A stretch of DNA of 49,105 nt from Streptomyces sp. SID8352 (lineage in GTDB: Bacteria; Actinomycetota; Actinomycetes; Streptomycetales; Streptomycetaceae), in NCBI RefSeq assembly GCF_009862265.1, contig NZ_WWGX01000064.1:115209-164313 (forward strand), read 5' to 3'. Shown one piece after another: positions 40,136 through 48,212 of this stretch. The notes beneath the pieces were generated by a model. That model saw only the letters and a program-made list of their open reading frames with translations, was not told the DNA's origin and ran no database searches. Position 1 is the first letter of the stretch, and the number at the start of each line of letters is the position of its first letter. Both the position numbers and the translations under genes were made by a program.

Positions 40136-41341
40136 TCAGTCCCCGGCCGAGACCACCGGGCCGCCCACAAAACCGCCCCCGTCCGTCCCCGCCGTGTCCC
40201 CGGCGCTCCGGGCGTCGCGCCACGGGTGCGCCAGCGGGCCCGACACCGCGCGCCACCACGGGTCCTGCGGCGGCCTCCCGGCGGGCTCGAACGGCTCGCC
40301 CGGACGGGGGAACGCCACGGGCTGGGCGGCCTCCCCGGCCGCGTCCCTCATCCACTCCCCCGGCTCCGCCCACGCGTGCGGCGCCAGGCTGAAGGTGCCC
40401 CAGTGGATCGGCAGCAGGACTCCGCCCGGCCGGCCGCCCTGGAGGTCGAGGTGGGCCCGCAGCCCCTCCTCCGGTGTCATGTGGATGTCCGGCCAGAACT
40501 CGGAGTACGCCCCCACCTGCACCATCGTCGCGTCGAACGGGCCGTGGGCGGCGCCGATGTCCCGGAAGCCGTCGAAGTAGCCGGTGTCGCCGCTGTGGTA
40601 GAGACGGTGCTCCTCCCCGGCGACCACCCAGGACGCCCACAGGGTGTGCTGGGTGTTGCGCAGGCCCCGGCCGCAGAAGTGACGTGCCGGGGTGGCCGTC
40701 AGGGTGAGGCCGCCGACCCGGGTCGACTCGTGCCAGTCCAGCTCGCGCAGCCGGGCGGCGGGGACGCCCCAGTGCTCGAGGTGGGCGCCGACCCCGAGCG
40801 GCACGGCGAACAGGGTGTCCGTGCCGGCCAGTGCCCTGACCGTCGGCATGTCCAGGTGGTCGTAGTGGTCGTGGGAGATCACGACGACGTCGACGGGCCC
40901 CAGCGCGGCCAGGGGCAGCGGCACCGGATGGAGCCGCCGGGGGCCCGCGAAGGGGAAGGGTGAACAGCGCTCCCCCCAGACCGGGTCGAAGAGGACCCGC
41001 CGGCCGTCGATCTCGGCGAGCACCGTTGAGTGACCCATCCAGGTCAGCCGCGGCCCGCCCACCGGGGGCCGGGCGAGGTCCGCGAGCGTGGTGGCGTGGA
41101 CCGGGATCCGGCCCGAGGGGGCGCGCAGCAGCCGCGCGCGCTTGTCGGCGTACGCCGTCGCGAGGGAGCGGCCCGATCCGGAGGGGCGGATCCGGGTGGG
41201 CCCGCCCGGGTTCCGGAAGACGCCGTCGCGGAAGTGCGGGGAGCTGCGGATGCGCTCCATCCGCGCGCCGCCCGGGTCCGCACCGAACGCCGCCGGGCGT
41301 GGCAGACGCGGACCGGAGCGGGGGGAAGGGGAGCGGGCCAA
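40136..41341 (-). CDS. MBL-fold metallo-hydrolase (UlaG/NAPE-PLD-like)
   Basis: A 401-residue metallo-beta-lactamase-fold protein. Metal-binding motif HxHxDH in VVVISHDHYDHLDMPT (about 175-190), a second His in TPARHFCGRG, Asp in YHSGDTGYFDG, and His in LLPIHWGTF, all as in the NAPE-PLD/RomA/UlaG group. These are membrane-lipid phosphodiesterases or lactonases; the substrate here is unknown. I place the start at the TTG 41341, which has GGAGG 5 nt upstream and a GATAAT -10-like box 32-37 bp before it; the ATG at 41374 and ATG at 41260 are alternatives. The first 60 residues are poorly conserved-looking. Confidence 0.8.
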   Translation of the reverse strand: MARSPSPRSGPRLPRPAAFGADPGGARMERIRSSPHFRDGVFRNPGGPTRIRPSGSGRSLATAYADKRARLLRAPSGRIPVHATTLADLARPPVGGPRLTWMGHSTVLAEIDGRRVLFDPVWGERCSPFPFAGPRRLHPVPLPLAALGPVDVVVISHDHYDHLDMPTVRALAGTDTLFAVPLGVGAHLEHWGVPAARLRELDWHESTRVGGLTLTATPARHFCGRGLRNTQHTLWASWVVAGEEHRLYHSGDTGYFDGFRDIGAAHGPFDATMVQVGAYSEFWPDIHMTPEEGLRAHLDLQGGRPGGVLLPIHWGTFSLAPHAWAEPGEWMRDAAGEAAQPVAFPRPGEPFEPAGRPPQDPWWRAVSGPLAHPWRDARSAGDTAGTDGGGFVGGPVVSAGD

Positions 41342-41372
41342 CGGTACCTCCAGTGGGGATGCCTCGGATGTC

Positions 41373-41378
41373 ATTATC
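41373..41378 (-). promoter_or_regulatory. -10-like box upstream of the MBL-fold gene
   Basis: GATAAT on the minus strand, in an otherwise GC-rich region, about 22 nt before the GGAGG ribosome site of the TTG start. It overlaps the alternative ATG at 41374, which argues against that start. Confidence 0.4.
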
Positions 41379-41538
41379 GTCGCGGGCGGCCGGCGCGCCC
41401 GGTACGGAGAGCGGCCCCGGCGGGGTCGGCGGAGGTCCCTTCGCCCCGGTCCGCCGTCGCCCGGTGCCGCCCGTTCCCGGCCGCCGTCCCGCCCGCGGCG
41501 CCCGCCGCCGTTCCGGACGCCCGGCTACAGTGACGCGC

Positions 41539-42159
41539 GTGACAGGAGTGCGGTTGACCGTGGCGGCGCGGCGCGAGGAGCTGCTGCGCGCCGCCGTCGG
41601 GCAGATCGCCGCGCGGGGCGTGACCGCGCTGCGGATCTCGGACGTGGCCTCGGCGCTCGGGGTCAGCAACGCGCTGGTGCTCTACCACTTCGCCACCAAG
41701 GAGAAACTGGTCGCGGCCGCCTTCGCGTACGCCGCCGACGGCGACCTGGTCCGGCTGCGCGCACTCCTCGCCCGCCGCACCTCGGCGACGCGCCGGCTGC
41801 GCGCCGCCCTGCGCTGGTACGCGCCCACCGACCGCTCCCAGGGCTGGCCGCTCTGGATCGAGAGCTGGGCTGCGGCGCTGCGCGAGCCGGGGCTGCGGGA
41901 GGTGGCCCGGGGCCTCGACCGGCAGTGGAAGGCGGCCATCGCCGGGGTGATCGCCGAGGGCGCGGAGTCCGGCGAGTTCCGCTGCCCGGACCCGGCGGCC
42001 GCGGCGCTGCGGCTGACCGCCCTGCTGGACGGGCTGGCCGTGCAGCTCACCTCGTACCGGGGCACCGTGTCGCGGGCCAGGGCGCTGCGCTGGGTGGACG
42101 ACGCCCTCGCCCGCGAACTGGGCCTGGAACCGGCGGAGTTGCGCGCCCATCGCCGGTGA
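41539..42159 (+). CDS. TetR-family regulator (leaderless)
   Basis: A 206-residue TetR/AcrR regulator. HTH at about residues 12-55: REELLRAAVGQIAARGVTALRISDVASALGVSNALVLYHFATKEKLVAAAF; the C-terminal ligand domain (about 60-200) resembles the BetI-like group (RGLDRQWKAAIAGVIAEGAESGEF). The GTG at 41539 is preceded by TACAGT ending 7 nt earlier, the leaderless arrangement; another GTG at 41548 is less likely. It is divergent from the MBL-fold hydrolase gene (197 bp), which it may regulate. Confidence 0.85.
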   Translation: MTGVRLTVAARREELLRAAVGQIAARGVTALRISDVASALGVSNALVLYHFATKEKLVAAAFAYAADGDLVRLRALLARRTSATRRLRAALRWYAPTDRSQGWPLWIESWAAALREPGLREVARGLDRQWKAAIAGVIAEGAESGEFRCPDPAAAALRLTALLDGLAVQLTSYRGTVSRARALRWVDDALARELGLEPAELRAHRR

Positions 42160-42161
42160 GT

Positions 42162-42186
42162 CCCGGGGCGGCCCCTCCGCCCCGGG
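42162..42186. terminator. Hairpin after the TetR gene
   Basis: CCCGGGGCGG and CCGCCCCGGG, perfect 10-bp stem with 5-nt loop, 2 bp past the stop; convergent with the SGNH hydrolase gene. Confidence 0.65.
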
Positions 42187-42244
42187 GAGTCCGGCCGCCG
42201 CCGGGGAAGGCCGGACGTCCGTCCCGGGGCGGTCGGCCGTCCGC

Positions 42245-42284
42245 CCCCGGAGGACGGGCTCCCGCCCCGGAGGACGGGCTCCCG
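42245..42284. repeat. 20-bp tandem repeat, 2 copies
   Basis: CCCCGGAGGACGGGCTCCCG occurs exactly twice in tandem in the gap between the convergent TetR and SGNH genes. Confidence 0.8.
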
Positions 42285-42385
42285 CCGCCGGAGGACCGTC
42301 CGCCCGGGCCCCGGTGCCGCGCCCCGGCCCTCGCCGGGAACGAGCACCGGGCCACCGCACCACGGCCCCGCCACCGCCCCCGGCC

Positions 42386-43204
42386 TCACGCCACCGCGGC
42401 GATCCGCATCCTGATGTCGTCCGGCGACAGCGTCCCCTTGGCCGTCACGTTGTCCCCCGAGGACTCGCCCCGCAGCCGCCGCCCGATCCACGGCACCAGG
42501 AACTCGCGGGCCCAGTGGACGTCGTCGCGCCGGACGTCGAGGGTGCCGCGCGGGGGCTGCGGCGGCCAGGGCTGGGCCGGGTCGGCCGGCACCGGCAGCC
42601 CGAGGGCCTGCCCGGCGCGCAGCGCCACCCGGGTGTGCCCCTCGGGCGACAGGTGGAGCCGGTCGGCGTCCCAGGCCCGGCGGTCCTGGACGCTCCGGAG
42701 CGACCACAGGTCGAGCACGGGGCAGCCGTAGCGGTCCGCGACGGCGCGCACATGTCCGTTGTAGGTGGCGATCCTGCCGCGCAGATGCTTGAGCAGGGGG
42801 ACGCCGCGGGTGTCGAAGCCGGTGGTGACCAGTACGGTGCCGGCCGCGGCGGTCAGCGCCGCCACCGCCCGCTCGAACCGCTCGGCCACCTCGTCCGGGT
42901 CGGTGCCGGGCCGGATGATGTCGTTGCCGCCCGCGCAGAAGGAGACCAGGTCCGGCGCGAGGTCCACGGCTCGGGGGAGCTGGTCCGCCACGATCTGGTC
43001 CAGCAGTTTCCCGCGCACGGCCAGGTTGGTGTAGGTGAAGTCGCCCTCGGGGCGCCGGTCCGCGAGCAGGACGGCGAACCGGTCGGCCCAGCCGACGAAC
43101 GCCCCGTCGGGGCCGGGGTCGCCGACGCCTTCGGTGAAGCTGTCCCCCAACGCCACGTACGACCCGATCACTGCTCCGCTGTCATTCTTCGAATCGTCTG
43201 CCAC
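42386..43204 (-). CDS. SGNH/GDSL hydrolase
   Basis: A 272-residue cytosolic-looking SGNH-family esterase (no signal peptide). Block I YVALGDSFTEGVG (about 16-28) with the nucleophilic Ser, block II Gly in AVRGKLLDQIVADQ, block III CAGGNDIIRPG, and block V WDADRLHLSPEGH with the catalytic Asp and His. Actinomycete proteins of this form are lipases/acyl esterases of unknown substrate. GTG at 43204 with GGAAGGA about 9 nt upstream. Confidence 0.88.
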   Translation of the reverse strand: MADDSKNDSGAVIGSYVALGDSFTEGVGDPGPDGAFVGWADRFAVLLADRRPEGDFTYTNLAVRGKLLDQIVADQLPRAVDLAPDLVSFCAGGNDIIRPGTDPDEVAERFERAVAALTAAAGTVLVTTGFDTRGVPLLKHLRGRIATYNGHVRAVADRYGCPVLDLWSLRSVQDRRAWDADRLHLSPEGHTRVALRAGQALGLPVPADPAQPWPPQPPRGTLDVRRDDVHWAREFLVPWIGRRLRGESSGDNVTAKGTLSPDDIRMRIAAVA

Positions 43205-43335
43205 GTCGACCCATCCTTCCCCGTGGAATGTGACCTACGCGACCGTAGGAAAGGGTTGACGGGCGGTGAGAAAGGCCACGCCCCCGGGGTTGGCCGATTC
43301 GGGAATACGCCGGGCCGAAAAGGGTGCGCCGAAAA

Positions 43336-43377
43336 CACCGGAGGCCGGACCCGGGGATCGGGGTCCGGCCTCCGGTG
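43336..43377 (-). terminator. Terminator of the LysM/M23 gene
   Basis: A perfect 17-bp stem (arms 43336-43352 and 43361-43377, beginning CACCGGAGGCC) with an 8-nt loop, 15 nt after the stop codon on the minus strand, followed by TTTT: a Rho-independent type terminator. Confidence 0.85.
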
Positions 43378-43392
43378 GTGCGGGGGCCCGGG

Positions 43393-44391
43393 TCAGATCG
43401 CGACGCCGTGCGCGCGCAGGTAGCCGATCGGGTCCACGTCGGAGCCGTAGTCCGGGGTGGTGCGGATCTCGAAGTGCAGGTGCGGTCCGGTGACGTTTCC
43501 GGTGGCGCCGGACAGGCCGACCTGCTGACCGGCGGTCACGGACTGGCCGGCCGAGACGGAGAGCGAGGACAGGTGGGCGTACTGGGCGTAGTGGCCGTCG
43601 GCGAGCCGGATGACGACCTGGTTGCCGTACGCGCCGCCCCAGCCGGCGGAGACCACGGTGCCCGCGCCGACGGCCTTCAGCGAGGTGCCGGTCGGGACGA
43701 CGAAGTCGGTGCCGGTGTGGTAGCCGCTGGACCACATGCCGCCCGCCTGGCGGTACGGGGTGCCGACCGTGCCGCCGGGCACCGGGGAGACGTAGCCGCT
43801 GGTGGAGCCGACGGGCTGGGCGCCCGCGGACTGCGGGGAGATGTTCGACGCGGCGCCGGAGGAGGCGGCCTCACCGGCGGCCGGGACGGCGGGCTTCGGG
43901 GCCGCCGGGGCCTGGGCGGCGGGCTCGCGCTCCGCGGGCTTCGGCGCGGCGGCGGGCTTCTCCGCCGCGGCCCGGGGGGTCCCGGAGGCGGGCGCGGAGC
44001 GGTCGGCGCCGGCCTTGCCGCCGAGGACCAGGCGCAGGCCGGGGTGGATCAGGGACGGGTTGCTGCCGACGGCCTCGCGGTTGTCCGCGTAGAGCCGCTT
44101 CCAGCCCCCGTCGACGTGCTGCTCGGCGGCGATCTTCGAGAGGTGGTCGCCGCCGCGGACGGTGTACGTCCGGGTGCCCTGCTTCTGGTCGGCACCCTGG
44201 GCCGGGGCCTTCGCGGCGGTGGCCGGGGCGGAGTGCGCGGACTGTCCGGCGGCGGAGTGCGCCGGGGCGGCGTGGGCGCCGGCGGCACCCATCAGCGGGA
44301 GCGCGAGCGCGGCGCCGCCGGTTCCGGCGACGGCGATGGTGCGGGTGAGGCGCTGGGCCTTGGAACGGCGGTGCTTACCCTTCGCGGGCAT
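43393..44391 (-). CDS. Secreted LysM/M23 peptidoglycan endopeptidase
   Basis: A 332-residue exported cell-wall hydrolase. Signal peptide: RRSKAQRLTR then a hydrophobic stretch ending GAHAAPAHS, with cleavage near residue 42. LysM domain about 73-123 (RTYTVRGGDHLSKIAAEQHVDGGWKRLYADNREAVG). A Pro/Ala linker (about 130-195) leads to an M23 (LytM) domain, about 215-325: SSGYHTGTDFVVPTGT (HxGxD zinc motif) and GPHLHFEIR (HxH). It cleaves peptide bridges in peptidoglycan. ATG at 44391 has GGAGAGG upstream. Its long leader carries a c-di-AMP riboswitch, consistent with Streptomyces hydrolases tied to germination and osmotic control. Confidence 0.93.
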   Translation of the reverse strand: MPAKGKHRRSKAQRLTRTIAVAGTGGAALALPLMGAAGAHAAPAHSAAGQSAHSAPATAAKAPAQGADQKQGTRTYTVRGGDHLSKIAAEQHVDGGWKRLYADNREAVGSNPSLIHPGLRLVLGGKAGADRSAPASGTPRAAAEKPAAAPKPAEREPAAQAPAAPKPAVPAAGEAASSGAASNISPQSAGAQPVGSTSGYVSPVPGGTVGTPYRQAGGMWSSGYHTGTDFVVPTGTSLKAVGAGTVVSAGWGGAYGNQVVIRLADGHYAQYAHLSSLSVSAGQSVTAGQQVGLSGATGNVTGPHLHFEIRTTPDYGSDVDPIGYLRAHGVAI

Positions 44392-45034
44392 GTCGAATTC
44401 CTCTCCGGCGCCTGCGAGGTGAGCTGTCGGGTGCGGGCTGGAGATGCCCGGCCGCGCGGACGGCGCGGCTTTACCCCTAGCCGTTCCGGGAACCGGAACA
44501 GGCGGTCGAACCTGTGGGTCCCCCGCTCCTGCCGGGTACGGGTGGTGAGATGGATACGGGCTCCGGGCGGCGGCAGGATTGGGCGTCCGACCGGATCGGT
44601 GGCGAACGTAAGGGACCGGGACGCGAACGGACAAGCGAGTGGTTCCGGGGACGGGAGTTTCTCGTGATCCTTTATGGGAATACGCGGTGACCCTGTGTCG
44701 ATTTCCTGGTTTCGGGACGCCCGAACACCCCGGAAAAGCATGTGAATTACGTGAACATGACGGGCGACGCACCGTCACGGATATGACGCTGCTCACGGGT
44801 CTCTTTTCCGCCCGTCCTTATTTCGGAGCGAGCAGGAATCAAATACACCGATTCGGACATAATCTTGGGAAAGCGACATCGCCCGGCATTCGGGTCATGC
44901 CCGGAAGGTGTGCGACGGAGCCTCCCGCGGGGCCGCGCGCACCCCGTCGCCCCAGGCGGGGGATGCCGTATGGTCGGGTCGACCGACGCCCGCCGGGTGA
45001 GCAGCGCCCGCGGGCCGCAGTGGGAGGAGCCCCC
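44392..45034. other. Long divergent control region
   Basis: A 643-bp gap: the riboswitch leader of the LysM/M23 gene on the minus strand (44462-44605), then a comparatively AT-rich block (about 44660-44890) with promoters for both sides. TATTCCCATAAAGG on the minus strand near 44675 is the best -10 candidate for the riboswitch transcript. No gene is supported. Confidence 0.5.
44462..44605 (-). ncRNA. c-di-AMP riboswitch (ydaO/yuaA type)
   Basis: On the minus strand the leader contains the conserved 3' blocks of the ydaO class: GGAGCGGGGGACCCA (about 44514-44529) and GGGGTAAAGCCG (about 44466-44477), with an upstream ATCCTGCCG that pairs to CGGCAGGA. It lies 71-214 nt before the start codon of a LysM/M23 hydrolase, the usual target in Streptomyces. 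c-di-AMP binding normally reduces read-through into the hydrolase. The 5' boundary is approximate. Confidence 0.85.
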
Positions 45035-45832
45035 GTGACGCAGCAGGTCCCCTCGACCGAGCCGGAACTGGCCGGAGTGCGCAACTTCAGGGACCTGGGC
45101 GGACTGCCGACGGTGGACGGCCGCCGGGTGCGCGGCGGGGTGCTGTACCGCAGCGGCCACCTGGCGCACGCCACCGGGGAGGACACCGTGTTCCTCGCCT
45201 CGCTGGGCCTGCACACGGTCTTCGACTTCCGCAACGCGGCGGACCAGCGGCTGGAGGGCCCGGACGTCGAGCTGCCGGGCGTGCGCAACGTGAACCTGCC
45301 GCTGAGCGACCCGGCCGACGGCGCCGAGTTCTGGCGGCTGGTCCGCGACGGCGACCTGGACCAGCTGCGCGGCATCCTGGCGGACGGCAGGGCGGCCGGC
45401 CGGATGATCGGCTCCTACCGGATGATCATCAAGGACCGCACGGCGGAGCACTCGCGGGTGCTGCGCGCGCTCGCCGAGGACAGCGTCCCCGCCCTGATGC
45501 ACTGCGCGGCGGGCAAGGACCGCGCGGGCCTGTCCATCGCCGTCACCCTGCTCGCCCTGGGCGTCGAGCGCGACGCCATCGTCGAGGACTACCTCAAGTC
45601 GAACGCGGCCCACCGCCGCTACCGGGTGCAGCGCAGCGACTCGTCGGCGGCGGCCCACTCGCCCGAGGTGATGGAGCTGCTCGACCCGCTGTTCGACGCG
45701 CGCGCCGAGTATCTGGCGGCGGCCTTCGAGACCGTCGAGGAGACCTGGGGCGGGGTCGACACCTATCTGGAGCGGGGGCTCGGGATCACGGCGCCGACCC
45801 GGGAGCGGCTGCGCGAGCGGCTGCTGGACTGA
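45035..45832 (+). CDS. Tyrosine-protein phosphatase (MptpB-like)
   Basis: A 265-residue Y_phosphatase3-family enzyme. N-terminal VRNFRDLGGLPTVDGRRVRGGVLYRSGHL, then VFDFRNAADQRLEGPD and the P-loop MHCAAGKDRAGLSIAV (HCx2GKDRxG; Cys near residue 153), characteristic of MptpB-type phosphatases that act on phosphotyrosine and sometimes phosphoinositide or Ser/Thr substrates. Cytosolic. GTG at 45035 with GGAGGA 5-6 nt upstream. A hairpin follows its stop. Confidence 0.92.
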   Translation: MTQQVPSTEPELAGVRNFRDLGGLPTVDGRRVRGGVLYRSGHLAHATGEDTVFLASLGLHTVFDFRNAADQRLEGPDVELPGVRNVNLPLSDPADGAEFWRLVRDGDLDQLRGILADGRAAGRMIGSYRMIIKDRTAEHSRVLRALAEDSVPALMHCAAGKDRAGLSIAVTLLALGVERDAIVEDYLKSNAAHRRYRVQRSDSSAAAHSPEVMELLDPLFDARAEYLAAAFETVEETWGGVDTYLERGLGITAPTRERLRERLLD

Positions 45833-45856
45833 GCCGGGCCCGCCCGGCCCGCCACC

Positions 45857-45890
45857 CGTCCGGCCGGATGGTCACCCGACCGGCCGGACG
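45857..45890. terminator. Hairpin between phosphatase and DUF6126 genes
   Basis: CGTCCGGCCGG and CCGGCCGGACG, perfect 11-bp stem with a 12-nt loop, between two convergent genes. Confidence 0.65.
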
Positions 45891-45922
45891 GCTGCCCGGC
45901 CGCCCCGGCCCGCCGGTGACCG

Positions 45923-46042
45923 CTACTTGGCCCCCACCGCGAAGAGCACATAGATGAAGGCGGCCAGAAGATGGCCCACCGCGACGTAGATGAGCAGACG
46001 GATCCACAACGAGCGGGGGAACTTCTCCTCCAGGTTGCTCAT
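45923..46042 (-). CDS. DUF6126 single-pass membrane microprotein
   Basis: A 39-residue protein: charged N-terminus MSNLEEKFPRSLWIRL then one hydrophobic helix (about 17-36). The ATG overlaps the XRE-cupin stop codon by 4 bp (ATGA), so the two are translationally coupled. DUF6126 proteins are found as small partners directly downstream of XRE-cupin regulators in Streptomyces. The helix may anchor or sense at the membrane; function unknown. Confidence 0.85.
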   Translation of the reverse strand: MSNLEEKFPRSLWIRLLIYVAVGHLLAAFIYVLFAVGAK

Positions 46043-46686
46043 GACATCTCTCCATGGGTCGGTCCCAGGCACAGGGTGGCCGTGGGCGTCTGCAACAGGG
46101 TATGGACGAAGAGCAGCTCGACCCCGTCGGGGTCCTGCGCGGCGATCCGGTGCGGGGTCATCGAGTCGAAGTGGGCGCCGTCCCCCGGGTCGAGCCGGTG
46201 GGCGCTGTCCCCGAGGCGCAGCCGGAGCCGGCCCCGCAGGACGTGCAGCCACTCCTCGCCGGGGTGCGCCCGGACGATGTCGCCCTGGGAGCCGTAGGGC
46301 ACCCGGACGCGCAGGGACTGCATGGCGCGGCCGGGGGCACCGACCCGCCAGTAGGTCCAGCCGCCCGCCGCGGTCGGCTCCATGTCGGCCGCCCGCACGA
46401 TGGCGTCCCGCTCCGCGGGGGTCTCACCGAGGAGTTCGGCGACGGTGGTGCCGTAGATCCGGGCGAGGGCCAGCAGCATCGGCAGGGAGGGCTGACGTTG
46501 CCCGGTCTCCAGGCGGGAGAGGTGGGCGGGCGAGAGCCCGGCGGACCGGGCCGCGGCCTCCAGGGTGAGGGCGGCCCGGCGCCGCAGGGACCGCAACTGG
46601 GGGGCGACGACGGCCACCGCGTCGGCCGCGGCGGCCTGCCCGTCGTGCGGACCGGCCCCGGGCGGATCGGTCTCGGAGAAGCTCAT
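46039..46686 (-). CDS. XRE-family regulator with C-terminal cupin domain
   Basis: A 215-residue regulator. HTH (about 30-85): LRSLRRRAALTLEAAARSAGLSPAHLSRLETGQRQPSLPMLLALARIYG; cupin (about 120-205) with HPGEEWLHVLRGRLRLRLGD and LDPGDGAHFDSMTPHRIAA, where the His/Glu pattern suggests a metal or ligand site. XRE-cupin proteins usually repress their own operon and respond to a small molecule. ATG at 46686, with no good ribosome site; a TTGCCT/CTCAAT pair with 17-bp spacing could give a nearly leaderless transcript. Two dyads overlap that promoter. Confidence 0.9.
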   Translation of the reverse strand: MSFSETDPPGAGPHDGQAAAADAVAVVAPQLRSLRRRAALTLEAAARSAGLSPAHLSRLETGQRQPSLPMLLALARIYGTTVAELLGETPAERDAIVRAADMEPTAAGGWTYWRVGAPGRAMQSLRVRVPYGSQGDIVRAHPGEEWLHVLRGRLRLRLGDSAHRLDPGDGAHFDSMTPHRIAAQDPDGVELLFVHTLLQTPTATLCLGPTHGEMS

Positions 46687-46706
46687 GCACCCATTGAGCC
46701 GCAGTT

Positions 46707-46741
46707 TTGCCCCCGAGGCAATTCGATTGCCTCAGAGGCAA
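46707..46741. promoter_or_regulatory. Tandem operators over the XRE-cupin promoter
   Basis: TTGCCCCCGAGGCAA (46707-46721) and TTGCCTCAGAGGCAA (46727-46741; a 15-bp odd palindrome with perfect arms). Start-to-start distance is 20 bp, two helix turns. They lie 21-55 bp before the start codon and overlap the possible -35, fitting autorepression by the XRE-cupin protein. Confidence 0.65.
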
Positions 46742-46826
46742 GAGCCTCCGGCCCCTCGCGCCGGGCGGGCCGGCCGGCACACCGCTCGGGTCGTTCCGCG
46801 CGCCGGGCCGGGGCGCCGGGGGCGGG

Positions 46827-48212
46827 TCAGCGCGTGGCCACGGCCTGCTTCACCAGTGTCTTCCCGAAGTCCCACATCAGGCCACCGCCCCGGTGTGCGT
46901 CGTCCATCACGTCGCGGAAGGCGCCGACGAACCGGTCCACGTCCGCCTCCCCGATGATCAGCGGCGGGATCAGCTTGATCACCTCCAGATGGTCACCGGA
47001 GACCTGGGTCAGGATTCGGTGGCGCTGGAGCAGCGGCACGACCACCATCTGCGCGAACAGGCCCTTGCGGGCGGCCTGGAGCATGGCCCAGCGGCTGCGC
47101 AGCCGCAGCGACCCGGGCCGGCCGAACTCGATGCCGATCATCAGCCCCCGGCCCCGCACCTCCGCCAGCAGCTCGTACTCGTCCACCAGGGCCGCCAGCC
47201 TCGACCTCAGCGACTCGCCCACGGCGGCGGCGTTGGCCACGATCTCCTCGTTCTCCATCACCGACAGCACGGCGAGCCCGGCCGCCATGGCCTGGGCGTT
47301 GGAGCCGAAGCTCGCCGAGTGGACCAGCACCCGGTCCATCGAGGAGTACACCTTCTGGAAGATCCAGTCCCGGCCCAGGGTCGCGCCGACCGGCACATAG
47401 CCGCCGGACAGGGACTTGGCCACGCACACCAGATCCGGTTCGACGCCCTCCTCGTGCTGGTACGCGTAGAACCGGCCGGTCCGGCCCAGGCCGGTCTGCA
47501 CCTCGTCGCAGATGAGCAGCGCCTTGTGCCGCCGCAGCAGTTCCTGGGCGCCACGCAGATAGCCGGGCGGGGCCTCGTGCACACCCTTGCCCTGGATCGG
47601 CTCGACGATCAGCGCGGCCACGTCGCCCCTGCGCAGCTCCCGCTCCAGCGCGTCCAGGTCGCCGAGGGGGACGGAGGTGTCCGGCAGCAGCGGGGCGAAG
47701 CCGTCCCGGAAGGAGTCCTCCCCGTTGACGGAGAGCGAGCCGGTGGTCAGCCCGTGGAAGGAGTGCGCGCAGTACAGGACGCGGGGCCGGCCGGTGGCGT
47801 AGCGGGCGAACTTCAGCGCCGTCTCCACCGCCTCCGTGCCGCTGTTGCCGAAGAAGACCCGGTCCAGGTGGGGGCTGTAGGAGAGCAGCTTCTCGCCCAG
47901 CAGCCCGGGGAGCGGCGCGCAGTCGAAGCGGGTGAGGTCGGCCAGTGAGGCGTCGAGGACGTCGTGCAGCGCCCTGCGGACGACGGGATGGTGGCGCCCC
48001 AGGCCCATCACCCCGAATCCGGCCAGCATGTCGAGGTACTCGGCGCCCTCGGCGTCCCAGAAGTACGCCCCCTCGGCCCGCTCGTAGACCTTGTCGAAGC
48101 CGATGGTGCGCAGCATGCGCGGCAGTTGGTGGTTGAGGTGCTTCGCGTGCAGTGCGTACCGCTCACCCCCGCGCTCCGCCAGGAGCGCTCCGAGGTCGAA
48201 CTCCTTGGGCAT
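46827..48212 (-). CDS. hpnO: Class III aminotransferase, HpnO-like
   Basis: A 461-residue PLP aminotransferase of class III. FFGNSGTEAVETALKFAR, CDEVQTGLGRTGRFYA (PLP Asp) and CVAKSLSGGYVPVGATLG (Schiff-base Lys) are all present. Its place next to ispG, and the 461-residue length, match the aminotransferase of the Streptomyces hopanoid cluster (called HpnO, proposed to make aminobacteriohopanetriol). Substrate assignment rests on that context. ATG at 48212 with AAGGAGGG upstream. The XRE-cupin gene begins 141 bp downstream, on the same strand, but has its own promoter and operators. Confidence 0.75.
   Translation of the reverse strand: MPKEFDLGALLAERGGERYALHAKHLNHQLPRMLRTIGFDKVYERAEGAYFWDAEGAEYLDMLAGFGVMGLGRHHPVVRRALHDVLDASLADLTRFDCAPLPGLLGEKLLSYSPHLDRVFFGNSGTEAVETALKFARYATGRPRVLYCAHSFHGLTTGSLSVNGEDSFRDGFAPLLPDTSVPLGDLDALERELRRGDVAALIVEPIQGKGVHEAPPGYLRGAQELLRRHKALLICDEVQTGLGRTGRFYAYQHEEGVEPDLVCVAKSLSGGYVPVGATLGRDWIFQKVYSSMDRVLVHSASFGSNAQAMAAGLAVLSVMENEEIVANAAAVGESLRSRLAALVDEYELLAEVRGRGLMIGIEFGRPGSLRLRSRWAMLQAARKGLFAQMVVVPLLQRHRILTQVSGDHLEVIKLIPPLIIGEADVDRFVGAFRDVMDDAHRGGGLMWDFGKTLVKQAVATR

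Noticed and set aside
42160..42385. Small gene between the TetR and SGNH genes
   Set aside because: Only a hairpin and a 20-bp repeat are present; frames are Pro/Gly/Arg-rich.
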